A stretch of 64,000 bases of DNA. Source: Mycobacterium gastri. Lineage in GTDB: Bacteria; Actinomycetota; Actinomycetes; Mycobacteriales; Mycobacteriaceae. Each line of letters begins with the position of its first letter. Position 1 is the stretch's first letter. Positions 50,336 through 59,703 of the stretch are shown here, piece after piece. The stretch covers positions 62,001 to 126,000 of the forward strand of contig NZ_LQOX01000129.1 of assembly GCF_002102175.1 (NCBI RefSeq), read 5' to 3'. The notes below the pieces were generated by a model. It made no database searches. It saw only the letters and a program-made list of their open reading frames with translations, and was not told the origin of the DNA. Position numbers and translations under genes: made by a program.

Positions 50336-50419
50336 GCCGACATAATTGATACGTGCTCTGCGGTAGGCTCGCGAGCACCACCGTGCAACACATACGGGAG
50401 AACAAACATCCAGCAGTTC

Positions 50420-53400
50420 ATGATGCGCCTGAGCCGCAACCTGCGCAGATTCCGGTGGTTGGTGTTCACAGGCTGGTTGCTCGCTTTGCTGCCGGCAATC
50501 TATCTGGCCATGACCCAGTCGGGGAATCTCACCGGCGGCGGGTTCGAGGTCGCCGGGTCGCAGTCGCTGATGGTCCACAATGTCCTCGACGCTCAATACC
50601 CCGACCAGGGAGCACCGTCGCTGGCGCTGGTAGCCACCCCCCGCCCGGACGCCAGCTTCTCAGACATCAACGACGCCGTCACCCGGTTGCGGAGCATCGC
50701 CGGCGAATTCCCCGGGGTAACCGAGGTGCCCAACCCCGCTCAGCGGGCCCCGCAGCCCGACCGGCCCTATGTGGTGTCGTTGCGGCTGGACGCCCGCAAC
50801 GCCGGCACCAGCGATGTCGCCAAAAAACTACGTCAAAAAATCGGCGTCAAGGCCGACAAGCCCGGGCAAACGGCGGACGGCCGGGTGCGGCTGTACGTGA
50901 TTGGGCAAGGTGCGCTCAGCGCCGCCGCAGCGGCCAACACCAAACACGACATCGCCGACGCCGAACGCTGGAACCTGCCGATCATCCTGATCGTCCTGCT
51001 CGCCGTCTTCGGCTCGCTTGCCGCCGCGGCGATCCCGCTGGCCCTCGGCATCTGCACCGTCGTCGTCACTATGGGCCTGGTCTATCTGCTGTCGATGCAC
51101 ACCACCATGTCGGTGTTCGTAACCTCGACCGTGTCGATGTTCGGTATCGCGCTCGCCGTCGACTACTCCCTGTTCATCCTGATGCGTTTCCGCGAGGAGC
51201 TGCGCACCGGCCGCCGGCCGCAAGAAGCCGTCGACGCCGCTATGGCCACCTCCGGGCTCGCGGTGGTGCTGTCCGGCATGACCGTGATCGCCTCACTCAC
51301 CGGCATCTACTTGATCAACACCCCCGCACTGCGGTCGATGGCCACCGGGGCGATCCTCGCCGTCGCGGTCGCGATGCTGACGTCGGCCACGCTGACACCG
51401 GCCCTGCTGACTTCCTTCGCCAGAGCCGCCGCCAAGCGATCGGCCCTGTTGCACTGGTCCCGACGGCCGGAAAGCACGCACTCCCGGTTCTGGGCCCGCT
51501 GGGTCGGGTGGGTAATGCGCCGACCCTGGATAACGGCGCTGTCGGCGTCGATGGTGCTGCTGCTCATGGCGGCGCCGGCGACACAGATGGTGCTGGGCAA
51601 CAGCCTGCTGCGACAGTTCGACTCGTCGCACGAGATCCGGGCCGGGGTGTCGGCGGCCGCCCAGGCGCTCGGTCCGGGTGCACTGGGCCCCGCTCAGGTG
51701 CTGGTCACCTTCCCCGACGGCGGCGCGTCCACCCCGGCGCACAGCCAAACCATCGCGGCGATCCGTCAGCAGATGACGCAGGCTCCCGACGTCGCATCCG
51801 TGGCGCCGCCGAAGTTCGCCGCCGACAACCGCAGCGCGCTGCTGAGCGCGGTGTTGTCGGTCGACCCCGAGGACATGGGCGCCCGGCACACCGTCGACTG
51901 GATGCGGACCCAGCTTCCCAGGGCTGCCGGCGGGGCCCGCATCGACGTTGGCGGACCGACCGCGCTGATCAAGGATTTCGACGACCGGGTGTCGGCGACC
52001 CAACCGGTGGTGCTTGCCTTCGTGGCCCTGATCGCGTTTGTGATGCTGCTGGTCTCGGTGCATTCGGTGTTCCTGGCGCTCAAGGGCGTGCTGATGACGT
52101 TGCTGTCGGTGGCCGCCGCGTACGGCAGCCTGGTCATGGTCTTCCAGTGGGGCTGGGCGGAGAAGCTGGGCTTTCCACACTTGAGTTCCATCGACAGCAC
52201 CGTGCCTCCGCTGGTGCTGGCGATGACGTTCGGGTTGTCGATGGACTACGAGATCTTCCTGCTGACCCGGATCCGGGAACGCTTCTTGCGCACCGGCCAG
52301 ACCCGGGACGCGGTCGCGTACGGGGTGAGCACCAGCGCGCGCACCATCACCAGCGCCGCGCTGATCATGATCGCGGTGTTCTGCGGATTCGCCTTCGCCG
52401 GCATGCCGCTGGTGGCCGAGATCGGTGTCGCCTGCGCGGTCGCCATCGCGGTGGACGCCACCATCGTGCGGCTGATTCTGGTACCGGCACTGATGGCGAT
52501 GTTCTCGCAATGGAACTGGTGGCTGCCGCGGTGGCTGGCCCGCATGCTGCCGTCGGTCGACTTCGACCGGCCGCTACCTGAGGTCGACCTTGCCGACGTG
52601 GTGGTGATTCCCGACGACATCGCCGCCGCCATTGCCCCCAGCGCCGACCTGCGCATGCTGCTCAAGTCCGCGGACAGGTTCAAACACCTTGCCCCCGAAG
52701 CGATTTGCGTGGCCGACCCGCTTGCCTTCACCGGCTGCGGACGCAGCGCCAAGGGACCCGAACACGTTCCGGAACCGGTTCGGGACGGCGCCGACTTCGC
52801 CGTGCCGGGTGCCGCCTCGGCCCCGGCCTCCCTTGCCTCCGTGGCCTCCGCCAAGGCCGGCGGCCAGTCGGCGGCCAGCAAGGTCGGCAAGGTCGGCAAG
52901 GTCGGCAAGGTCGGCAAGGTCGGCAAGGCCTACCGCAACAGCCTCGCCCGGGCAATGTCATGGGCCGAGCGTCCGGTTCATCCGGTCACCGTGTGGCGCG
53001 GGCGACTCGCGATCGCCCTCGACGCCCTGGACACCGGCGCCGACGAGCGCGCGGCCGCGAAAAGCGGCGCGGAGCGGCCCCGGTTCGAGCGCCGCGGCCC
53101 GATCGAGACCACCAACGTCCAATTGCCCACCGGCGACCGGCTGCGGATCCCGACCGGGGCAGAAACGTTGCGACTCAAGGGCTACCTGATCATGAGCCGT
53201 AACAGCAGCCGCGATTATGCCGAATTTGCTGACATGGTCGAAGCAATGGAGCCCGAAACCGCGGCCGTGGTGCTGGCGGGAATGGACAGGTATTACTGTT
53301 GTCAGCCACTGGGTGCGTATTCGAGGCGGCAATGGATGGCCACCCAGCTGGTCCGCCGCCTCGCTGATCCGAACCCGTCTGATGTCGACGACGAGTGGCC

Positions 53401-53485
53401 CGACCCTGATGCCAGGGCAAACTGGGAGGAGGTCAGGCAGCGCTGCCTGGCAGTGGCCGTAGCGATGTTGGAGGAGGCGAGGTGA
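50420..53485 (+). CDS. mmpL11: RND lipid transporter MmpL11
   Basis: A 1021-aa MmpL, exporting monomeromycolyl diacylglycerol and mycolate wax ester in known species, and linked to haem uptake with Rv0203. Two proton-relay pairs are present, in IALAVDYSLFILMRFREE (first bundle) and GLSMDYEIFLLTRIRERF (second). The C-terminal cytoplasmic region is about 55 residues longer than in H37Rv as recalled; the extra part is an Ala/Gly/Lys linker with five perfect KVG repeats (821-835). ATG 50420 or 50423 is the start; no well-spaced Shine-Dalgarno is seen. Its TGA overlaps the next GTG. Confidence 0.95.
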   Translation: MMRLSRNLRRFRWLVFTGWLLALLPAIYLAMTQSGNLTGGGFEVAGSQSLMVHNVLDAQYPDQGAPSLALVATPRPDASFSDINDAVTRLRSIAGEFPGVTEVPNPAQRAPQPDRPYVVSLRLDARNAGTSDVAKKLRQKIGVKADKPGQTADGRVRLYVIGQGALSAAAAANTKHDIADAERWNLPIILIVLLAVFGSLAAAAIPLALGICTVVVTMGLVYLLSMHTTMSVFVTSTVSMFGIALAVDYSLFILMRFREELRTGRRPQEAVDAAMATSGLAVVLSGMTVIASLTGIYLINTPALRSMATGAILAVAVAMLTSATLTPALLTSFARAAAKRSALLHWSRRPESTHSRFWARWVGWVMRRPWITALSASMVLLLMAAPATQMVLGNSLLRQFDSSHEIRAGVSAAAQALGPGALGPAQVLVTFPDGGASTPAHSQTIAAIRQQMTQAPDVASVAPPKFAADNRSALLSAVLSVDPEDMGARHTVDWMRTQLPRAAGGARIDVGGPTALIKDFDDRVSATQPVVLAFVALIAFVMLLVSVHSVFLALKGVLMTLLSVAAAYGSLVMVFQWGWAEKLGFPHLSSIDSTVPPLVLAMTFGLSMDYEIFLLTRIRERFLRTGQTRDAVAYGVSTSARTITSAALIMIAVFCGFAFAGMPLVAEIGVACAVAIAVDATIVRLILVPALMAMFSQWNWWLPRWLARMLPSVDFDRPLPEVDLADVVVIPDDIAAAIAPSADLRMLLKSADRFKHLAPEAICVADPLAFTGCGRSAKGPEHVPEPVRDGADFAVPGAASAPASLASVASAKAGGQSAASKVGKVGKVGKVGKVGKAYRNSLARAMSWAERPVHPVTVWRGRLAIALDALDTGADERAAAKSGAERPRFERRGPIETTNVQLPTGDRLRIPTGAETLRLKGYLIMSRNSSRDYAEFADMVEAMEPETAAVVLAGMDRYYCCQPLGAYSRRQWMATQLVRRLADPNPSDVDDEWPDPDARANWEEVRQRCLAVAVAMLEEAR
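52880..52924 (+). repeat. 9-bp minisatellite AAGGTCGGC x5 in mmpL11
   Basis: Five perfect, contiguous copies encode (Lys-Val-Gly)5. The sequence before and after shows partial units (CAAG, AAGGCC). A length change by any whole unit keeps the frame. Confidence 0.9.
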
Positions 53486-54000
53486 CGTTGGCCGCCGACC
53501 AGCGGAAACCGGTGCCCGCTTCGCCACCGCAACGGTCCGGGCGGGGAACCGGCGAACCCGGCACCGACCAGCCGGTGGAATTTTGGTCTACCGCCGCGAT
53601 CCGCGCGGCGCTGGACGGCGGCGACATCGCCACCTGGAAGCGCATCGCCGCCGCACTCAAGCGCGACCCCTACGGTCGCACCGCCCGTCAGGTCGAAGAG
53701 ATCCTGGAAGGAGCTCGGCCGTACGGCATTTCCAAGGCGCTGTCGGAGGTGCTGGACCGGGCCCGCATCCAACTGGAGGCCAACGAGCGTGCCGAGGTGG
53801 CCCGTCACGTGAAGCTGCTGATGGATCGATCGGGTCTGGGGCAGCAGGAATTCGCGTCGCGGATCGGTGTGCAGGTCGAGGACTTGGGCTCCTACCTCGA
53901 CGGCAGTGTCAGCCCGTCCGCCTCGCTGATGATTCGGATGCGACGGTTGTCCGACCGGTTCGTCCGGGTGCGCAACACGCGCGCCGCCGACACCAACTGA
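53482..54000 (+). CDS. HTH-domain protein (Rv0201c-like)
   Basis: A 172-aa protein with a disordered N-terminus (1-33), a helical segment FWSTAAIRAALDGGDIATWKRIA, and a C-terminal XRE-like helix-turn-helix (LLMDRSGLGQQEFASRIGVQVEDLGSYLDG, where the Gln-Gln-Glu and Ser-Tyr-Leu positions fit). The GTG overlaps the mmpL11 stop (GTGA). It may be a regulator co-expressed with mmpL11, though the HTH may serve in protein contacts instead. Confidence 0.82.
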   Translation: MTLAADQRKPVPASPPQRSGRGTGEPGTDQPVEFWSTAAIRAALDGGDIATWKRIAAALKRDPYGRTARQVEEILEGARPYGISKALSEVLDRARIQLEANERAEVARHVKLLMDRSGLGQQEFASRIGVQVEDLGSYLDGSVSPSASLMIRMRRLSDRFVRVRNTRAADTN

Positions 54001-54008
54001 CGCCCGGC

Positions 54009-54710
54009 CTATCGGGAATTGATCGGCGTCACGTCGAGCACCAGCCAGTCATCGCCACGCTTGGTCATCGTTACCCGGACCGCCGGCGCCGCCTGACTGG
54101 GGGGCTGACCGGGCGAGTTCTGGGTGACCCGCAGAATCACCGCCACGCTGGCGGCCGCGGGCCCGAGCGCCTCCACTCCGGCCGACAGCGTGGCGGCCTG
54201 TGCGGTGACCTTGCGTTGCACCAGGTCGGCGCTGGACTTGGCATATTGCTCTTTGAACGCTTGCGCCCGGTCCGGAACCATCATGGCCGCGGCCCGATCC
54301 ACGGAGGCGTTCGGGGCCGTCGGGGAGAACGACGCCACCGCCTCGGCCATCCCGGTGGCGACCTGCACCACCGTTCGGGAGTCGCGATTGAACTCGCGGT
54401 CCGGCGTGGTCCAGTGGCTGTATCCGGTCAGCACCGCGGCCACCAGAGCGGCCGCGCACAAGAACACCACGGCCAGACGCAGCCCGGGAGCGTCGTCGTC
54501 GGTGCCTACGGTGACGGCATCACGGCGAAACAGCCAGAAATTGACGGCCACTCCCTCGGCGATCAGCAGCACCAACACCGAGCACGCCGAAATCCACCAC
54601 CACGGCCAGCCGAGCACGTATCCGATCACCAGCAGCGCCATGGCGGCCACCAGCGGCGCCACGACGTCGAATACGGCCAGCCGCCACGCGTTTCTCGTCG
54701 GGAGTCTCAT
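54009..54710 (-). CDS. Mce-associated membrane protein OmamB-like (Rv0200-like)
   Basis: A 233-aa protein. It has two N-terminal spans (LAVFDVVAPLVAAMALLVIGYVL; WWWISACSVLVLLIAEGVAVNFWL), a third near residue 80 (AVVFLCAAALVAAVLTGY), then an extracytoplasmic domain with the Mam fold pattern and the ending DDWLVLDVTPINSR. Orphaned Mce-associated proteins stabilise Mce lipid importers. ATG 54710 overlaps the stop of the preceding gene (ATGA), so it is an operon with omamA. Confidence 0.85.
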   Translation of the reverse strand: MRLPTRNAWRLAVFDVVAPLVAAMALLVIGYVLGWPWWWISACSVLVLLIAEGVAVNFWLFRRDAVTVGTDDDAPGLRLAVVFLCAAALVAAVLTGYSHWTTPDREFNRDSRTVVQVATGMAEAVASFSPTAPNASVDRAAAMMVPDRAQAFKEQYAKSSADLVQRKVTAQAATLSAGVEALGPAAASVAVILRVTQNSPGQPPSQAAPAVRVTMTKRGDDWLVLDVTPINSR

Positions 54711-55345
54711 CGGATCGACTCCAGCCCGGAGATCATCAACTTGCCGTCCACCTCGGAGACGTCGATCCGCAGGTTCCAGTGGACCGTCTGGGGCTTGACG
54801 CCGGCATTCTCGGCGACCGACGTCGCCACCAGCAGCACCGAGTCCGTCCGAGTGGCGAAGGGCGGCAATTTGGTGGTCACCACCGGCCGGGCGCTGCCGG
54901 GCCGGGTATCCAGGTCGTGGTGCACCGTTTCGACCGCCACCGCCTCGATCCGGCCGTTGCTGCGCGTCTGCAACTTCTCCACCACCTGCCGGTAGGGCTG
55001 CACGGCGGCGTCGAAATCGGTGTTGAGCTGTCCGACCGTTCCGTCGTGCAGCCGCTGCAGGCTGGAGTCGACGTTGCCGGCGTTCATGTTGATCAGCACG
55101 TCGGTCCATTCCGCGGCCGCACGCATGACCCGACTCAGGTACACCCGCTCGGCGACCTCGTCACGATGCGCCGTCCAGATGAGGGCGCCGAGCACGACGG
55201 CGGCCACCGACAGCACACCGAGAACGGTCGAGGCGATGCCATAGTGGGAGAACATCGCAGAGCGTGACGACTCCGATTCGTCGGGCTCCGGCGTTGCCTC
55301 CCCGGAGTCGTCGGCCTCATCGACATCAGCATCCTCGTCGGGCAT
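54707..55345 (-). CDS. omamA: Orphaned Mce-associated membrane protein OmamA (Rv0199-like)
   Basis: A 212-aa protein. An acidic disordered N-terminus of 30 residues, one span (YGIASTVLGVLSVAAVVLGALIW) and an extracytoplasmic Mam domain with AEWTDVLINMNAGNVDSSLQRL and the ending LMISGLESIR. Rv0199 (OmamA) is known to stabilise Mce proteins and to be needed for cholesterol and fatty-acid import. It starts 42 bp from the divergent zmp1. The longer reading frame upstream is antisense to zmp1 and is not used. Confidence 0.88.
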   Translation of the reverse strand: MPDEDADVDEADDSGEATPEPDESESSRSAMFSHYGIASTVLGVLSVAAVVLGALIWTAHRDEVAERVYLSRVMRAAAEWTDVLINMNAGNVDSSLQRLHDGTVGQLNTDFDAAVQPYRQVVEKLQTRSNGRIEAVAVETVHHDLDTRPGSARPVVTTKLPPFATRTDSVLLVATSVAENAGVKPQTVHWNLRIDVSEVDGKLMISGLESIR

Positions 55346-55387
55346 GGCCCGATCGTCGCACCCGATATGGGGTGGAAGGATGGCGGG

Positions 55388-57394
55388 GTGACAGTAGAGG
55401 CCAGCCGCTCGGGCATCGACCTGAGCTACGTCGACGCCGATGCCCGCCCGCAAGACGACCTGTTCGGCCATGTCAACGGCCGCTGGCTCAAGGAACACGA
55501 GATACCGGCGGACCGGGCGATCGACGGCGCCTTCCGGCAGCTGTTCGACCGCGCCGAAGAGCAGGTGCGCGATCTGATCGTCGAAGCAAGCCAAGCCGGT
55601 GAAAAGGGTGCCGCGGCCGGTGGCGACGAGCAGCGCATCGGCGACCTGTACGCCAGCTTCATCGACGAAGACGCCGTCGAACGCCGCGGTCTGCAACCAC
55701 TGCACGACGAGGTGGCCACCATCGACGACGCCGCCGACCGCGCCTCCTTGGCCGCTGTCATCGGCGCCCTGCAACGCACGGGCGTGGGCGGTGGCATCGG
55801 ATTCTATGTGGACACCGACTCCAAGGACTCCACCCGTTACCTGCTGCACTTCGCCCAGTCCGGCATCGGCCTGCCCGACGAGTCCTACTACCGCGACGAA
55901 CGGCACGCCGCGGTGCTGGCCGCTTACCCCGACCACATCGCGCGGATGTTCAGCTTGGTATACGGCCCCGAGGACCAGGGCGCCCACGCCGCCCACGCTG
56001 GTGTCGCGGCCCGAATCGTGGCACTGGAAAGCAAGCTTGCCGCCGCCCATTGGGACGTGGTCAAACGCCGCGACGCCGTGCTCAACTACAACCTGCGCAC
56101 CTTCATCGACCTGCAGGTCGAGGGCGCGGGCTTCGACTGGGAGGGCTGGGTCACCGCGCTGGGCTGCACGCCGCAGGCTCTCCCGGAATTGGTGGTGCGC
56201 CAGCCCGATTATCTGCACGCCTTCGCGGAGCTGTGGAGCAGCGAAGACCTCGACGACTGGAAGTGTTGGGCGCGTTGGCGATTGATCCGTTCCCGGGCTC
56301 CCTGGCTGACCCGCGACCTGGTCGATCAGGACTTCGAGTTCTACGGCCGCAGGCTGACCGGCGCCGAGCAGATCCGCGAGCGCTGGAAGCGGGGCGTGGC
56401 CCTGGTGGAGACGCTGATCGGCGATGCGGTCGGAAAGCGTTATGTGCAAAGGTATTTCCCGCCAGGCGCCAAGGCCCGCATCGACGAGCTGGTGGCCAAC
56501 CTGCAGGAGGCGTACCGGGTCAGCATCGGCGAATTGGAGTGGATGACCCCGCAGACCCGGCAGCGGGCACTGGCCAAGCTGGGCAAGTTCACCGCCAAGG
56601 TCGGTTACCCGGTCAAGTGGAAGGACTACTCCAAGCTGGTGATCGACCGTAACGACCTCTACGGCAACTTCCGGCGCGGCTATGCGGTCAACCACGACCG
56701 CGAGCTGGCCAAGCTCGGCGGCCCGGTCGACCGCGACGAGTGGTTCATGACGCCACAAACGGTCAACGCCTACTACAACCCGGGGATGAACGAGATCGTC
56801 TTTCCCGCAGCCATTTTGCAACCGCCGTTCTTCGACGCCGAGGCCGACGACGCCGCCAACTACGGTGGCATCGGCGCGGTGATCGGGCACGAGATCGGGC
56901 ACGGCTTCGACGACCAGGGCGCCAAGTACGACGGCGACGGCAACCTGGTGGACTGGTGGACCGACGACGACCGTGCCGAATTCGCCAGCCGCACAAAGAC
57001 ACTGATCGAGCAATACGAGGCGTACACACCACGAGGCCTGGACAGTGGGCACCATGTGAACGGTGCGTTCACCGTCGGGGAGAACATCGGCGATCTGGGT
57101 GGGCTGTCCATCGCGCTGCTGGCCTACCAGCTGTCACTGAACGGCGAGCCCGCTCCGGTCATCGACGGCCTTACCGGCGTGCAGCGGATGTTCTTCGGTT
57201 GGGCTCAGGTGTGGTGCACCAAAGCGCGTGAGGCTGAGGCGATCCGGCGGCTGGCCGTCGATCCGCATTCCCCGCCGGAGTTCCGGTGCAACGGTGTGGT
57301 GCGCAACATCGACGCTTTTTACGAGGCTTTCGACGTCACCGAGCACGATGCCCTCTACTTAGCGCCGCAACACCGGGTCCGCATCTGGAGTTAG
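55388..57394 (+). CDS. zmp1: M13-family zinc metallopeptidase Zmp1
   Basis: A 668-aa neprilysin-like enzyme. HEIGHGFDDQG gives the zinc ligands H501 and H505 and catalytic E502; ENIGDLGG supplies E565 and D569, and NAYYNPGMNEIVFPAAILQPPFF is the substrate-binding strand. The DDLFGHVNGRWLKEHEIPADR start matches the M13 N-terminal domain. Zmp1 of M. tuberculosis blocks inflammasome activation and phagosome maturation. GTG 55388 has GGAAGG 8 nt upstream. No signal peptide is evident. Confidence 0.96.
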   Translation: MTVEASRSGIDLSYVDADARPQDDLFGHVNGRWLKEHEIPADRAIDGAFRQLFDRAEEQVRDLIVEASQAGEKGAAAGGDEQRIGDLYASFIDEDAVERRGLQPLHDEVATIDDAADRASLAAVIGALQRTGVGGGIGFYVDTDSKDSTRYLLHFAQSGIGLPDESYYRDERHAAVLAAYPDHIARMFSLVYGPEDQGAHAAHAGVAARIVALESKLAAAHWDVVKRRDAVLNYNLRTFIDLQVEGAGFDWEGWVTALGCTPQALPELVVRQPDYLHAFAELWSSEDLDDWKCWARWRLIRSRAPWLTRDLVDQDFEFYGRRLTGAEQIRERWKRGVALVETLIGDAVGKRYVQRYFPPGAKARIDELVANLQEAYRVSIGELEWMTPQTRQRALAKLGKFTAKVGYPVKWKDYSKLVIDRNDLYGNFRRGYAVNHDRELAKLGGPVDRDEWFMTPQTVNAYYNPGMNEIVFPAAILQPPFFDAEADDAANYGGIGAVIGHEIGHGFDDQGAKYDGDGNLVDWWTDDDRAEFASRTKTLIEQYEAYTPRGLDSGHHVNGAFTVGENIGDLGGLSIALLAYQLSLNGEPAPVIDGLTGVQRMFFGWAQVWCTKAREAEAIRRLAVDPHSPPEFRCNGVVRNIDAFYEAFDVTEHDALYLAPQHRVRIWS

Positions 57395-57429
57395 GTCACG
57401 TTCTTCCCGCGAGCAGCATCATTTCGCGA

Positions 57430-59703
57430 CTAGGCACGCGATTCTGTGTTCCCCGGCAAACGGGAGTTACCCCCAGCTGGGCAGGGCTCGATGCGCGCCG
57501 GCACATGTTTGTGCCATGGTGTCCCGGCATAGGGGTCGCGCCACCGCGTCGAGGTCAGTGCGTTCGGGGCGACGCCCGGGGTGTGTAGCTGGCCGTCGTC
57601 GTCGGTGTAGTCCAGGCCAAAGCCGTTGGGCAGGGCGGCATGTCCGGGCAGCATCGTCTCGGTGATCTCGACGGTCGCCTCGGCGCTGCCGGCCGCGGTG
57701 GTGATGCGGGCTCGGCCCCCGTTGGCCAGTCCGAGGACTTGGGCGTCTTCGACACTGACCCGCAGTGCCCCGTCGGCGTCGCGTTTGCGCCAGGACGGGT
57801 CGCGGAAGATGTCGTTGGCGGTGTAAGCGCGACGCTCGCCGACCGACAGCACGATCGGCAGCTCCGGCGTCGTCAGCACCGCCGTAGCGCGGGCCAATAA
57901 CCTTATCTCGTCGAGCATTTCCGGGACTTCCAAGGCGATCTTGTGGTCGGCGTGGCTGATCAACGCGAAGTCGTCCGGGTAGTTGTGCGCGGTGAAGGTT
58001 ACCCCGGAGCGACTGGACAGGATCGCGTCGAACAAGGCGTTGCCGTCAGCGTGCCCAGCGCGCCGGACGGCGTCGGGATAGGTCATCGCGGTCTTCTGCG
58101 CGAGCCCCCACAGGGCCGCCGCTCCCGCCAGCCCGTCCGGTAGCGTCGGGCCGAGGGTTTCGTACAGCACGTAGGGAAGCAGTTTGGCCACGGTCGGATT
58201 GGTCGCCACCGCGGTGAGAAACGCTTGGGTGTAGGCCTGGCGGCCTTGCTGCGCCGCCTCGTGCAGCGGCCGCAGATCCGCGTCGTCGACAACATCCAAC
58301 GCGCCTACCAACCGTGACCAGATTTCCGGTTCCGGCAACGTTCCGGGCAGCGGTTCCAGTATCGGGTGGCGCAGGTGCACCGCGTTGTGCGGGAACTCGA
58401 AGTTGAAAAAGGTCGCTTCGACCTTCTCGAACTGCGACGACGCCGGCAGCACGTAATGGGCCAGCCGGGCGGTTTCGGTCATCGCGACGTCGACGACTAC
58501 CAGCAGTTCCAGCGTTGCGAACGCCTCCCGGCAGGCCGCCGAATCAGCAAGGGAATGAGCGGGATTGGCGCTTTCGACGATCATGGCGCGGAAACGGTCC
58601 GGATGGTCGGTCAGGATCTCTTCCGGCACGACATTGCCCGGCACCAGTCCGGCGATGATCGGAGCGCCGTTGACAGGCGTGCGTCCGGATACCGTGCTGA
58701 ACAACGGTGCGAACGACGAATGTAGATGCTGGCCGCCTTTTTTCGCAAAGTTGCCGGTGAGAATCCACAGCAACTTGTTCAAGTACGAACACAGCGTGCT
58801 GTTGGGCGCCTGCTGGACTCCCAGATCCTCGAACACCGAGACGCTGCCCGCAGTGCCGATCCGCCGGGCCGCCGCTCGCAACAATTCCTCGTCCACTCCG
58901 CAACGTTGCGCGTAGTCGGCGACGGGAACCTCCCGCAGTACGGCGCGCACGGCGTCGACGCCGTGCACGTGTTCGCTGAGAAATGTTTCGTCGCAAAGAT
59001 TTTCCTGAACCAGAACGGCCGCCAGTGCCGCCGTGCACCAGGCGTCGGTGCCGGGCCGCACCCGCAGATGAAAGTCGGCCATCTTGGCCGTGTCGGTGAC
59101 GACGGGGTCGATCACGATCATCGATCGGGCGGGGTCTTTGGCGATGTCGTTGAGCACCACTCGGGCCCGCGGAAAGCTCTGCGACATCCACGGATTCTTG
59201 CCGACGAACACCGATACCTCGGCGTGCTCGAATTCGCCGCGCGTGTGACCGCCATATAGCTGCCAATCGATCCATGCTTCGCCGGTCTTTTCCTGCGCCA
59301 AGGCATTTGACCGGTAGCGCGCGCCCAACGCCTTCAGGAATGCGCCGCTGTAGGCACCGCCGAGATGGTTGCCCTGCCCGCCGCCGCCGTAATAGAAGAT
59401 CTTGTCGCCGCCGTAGACATCACGGATCCGCTTGAACCCGTCGGCGATTTCGACAATGGCTGTGTCCCAGCCGATTTCCTCGTAGGTCCCATCGGACCGG
59501 CGGCGCAGCGGCGAGGTCAACCGGCCGCGGTTGTTCTGGTAGTGGTCCAGGCGTAACGCCTTGTTGCAGGTGTAGCCGCGGGACGCCGGGTGCGCTTTGT
59601 CGCCGCGGATGCGGGCCAGTTTGCGGTCGGCTACCTGCACCACGATGCCGCAGTTGCATTCGCAGAGGATGCAGGCAGTGGGCTGCCAATCCGTGGTGGT
59701 CAT
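57430..59703 (-). CDS. Molybdopterin-dependent oxidoreductase with a 4Fe-4S site (Rv0197-like)
   Basis: A 757-aa member of the DMSO-reductase/formate-dehydrogenase family. Cys at 11, 14, 18 and 46 (TACILCECNCG ... YTCNKAL) bind 4Fe-4S. FYYGGGGQGNHLGGAYSGAF and VFVGKNPWMSQSFPRARVVL lead to bis-MGD domains, and a C-terminal molydop_binding domain begins near RRAYTANDIF. Its physiological reaction is unknown. It is the second gene of an operon with its TetR regulator (ATGA overlap) and is convergent with zmp1. Confidence 0.9.
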   Translation of the reverse strand: MTTTDWQPTACILCECNCGIVVQVADRKLARIRGDKAHPASRGYTCNKALRLDHYQNNRGRLTSPLRRRSDGTYEEIGWDTAIVEIADGFKRIRDVYGGDKIFYYGGGGQGNHLGGAYSGAFLKALGARYRSNALAQEKTGEAWIDWQLYGGHTRGEFEHAEVSVFVGKNPWMSQSFPRARVVLNDIAKDPARSMIVIDPVVTDTAKMADFHLRVRPGTDAWCTAALAAVLVQENLCDETFLSEHVHGVDAVRAVLREVPVADYAQRCGVDEELLRAAARRIGTAGSVSVFEDLGVQQAPNSTLCSYLNKLLWILTGNFAKKGGQHLHSSFAPLFSTVSGRTPVNGAPIIAGLVPGNVVPEEILTDHPDRFRAMIVESANPAHSLADSAACREAFATLELLVVVDVAMTETARLAHYVLPASSQFEKVEATFFNFEFPHNAVHLRHPILEPLPGTLPEPEIWSRLVGALDVVDDADLRPLHEAAQQGRQAYTQAFLTAVATNPTVAKLLPYVLYETLGPTLPDGLAGAAALWGLAQKTAMTYPDAVRRAGHADGNALFDAILSSRSGVTFTAHNYPDDFALISHADHKIALEVPEMLDEIRLLARATAVLTTPELPIVLSVGERRAYTANDIFRDPSWRKRDADGALRVSVEDAQVLGLANGGRARITTAAGSAEATVEITETMLPGHAALPNGFGLDYTDDDGQLHTPGVAPNALTSTRWRDPYAGTPWHKHVPARIEPCPAGGNSRLPGNTESRA

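Noticed and set aside
50353..52581. A 742-codon plus-strand frame inside mmpL11
   Set aside because: It is +1-frame shadow of mmpL11, Arg/His/Ala-rich, while mmpL11 has full RND motifs in its own frame.
54707..57055. A 782-codon open frame covering omamA and the antisense of zmp1
   Set aside because: Sequence beyond 55345 is antisense to the clearly coding zmp1 and has composition typical of such shadows.
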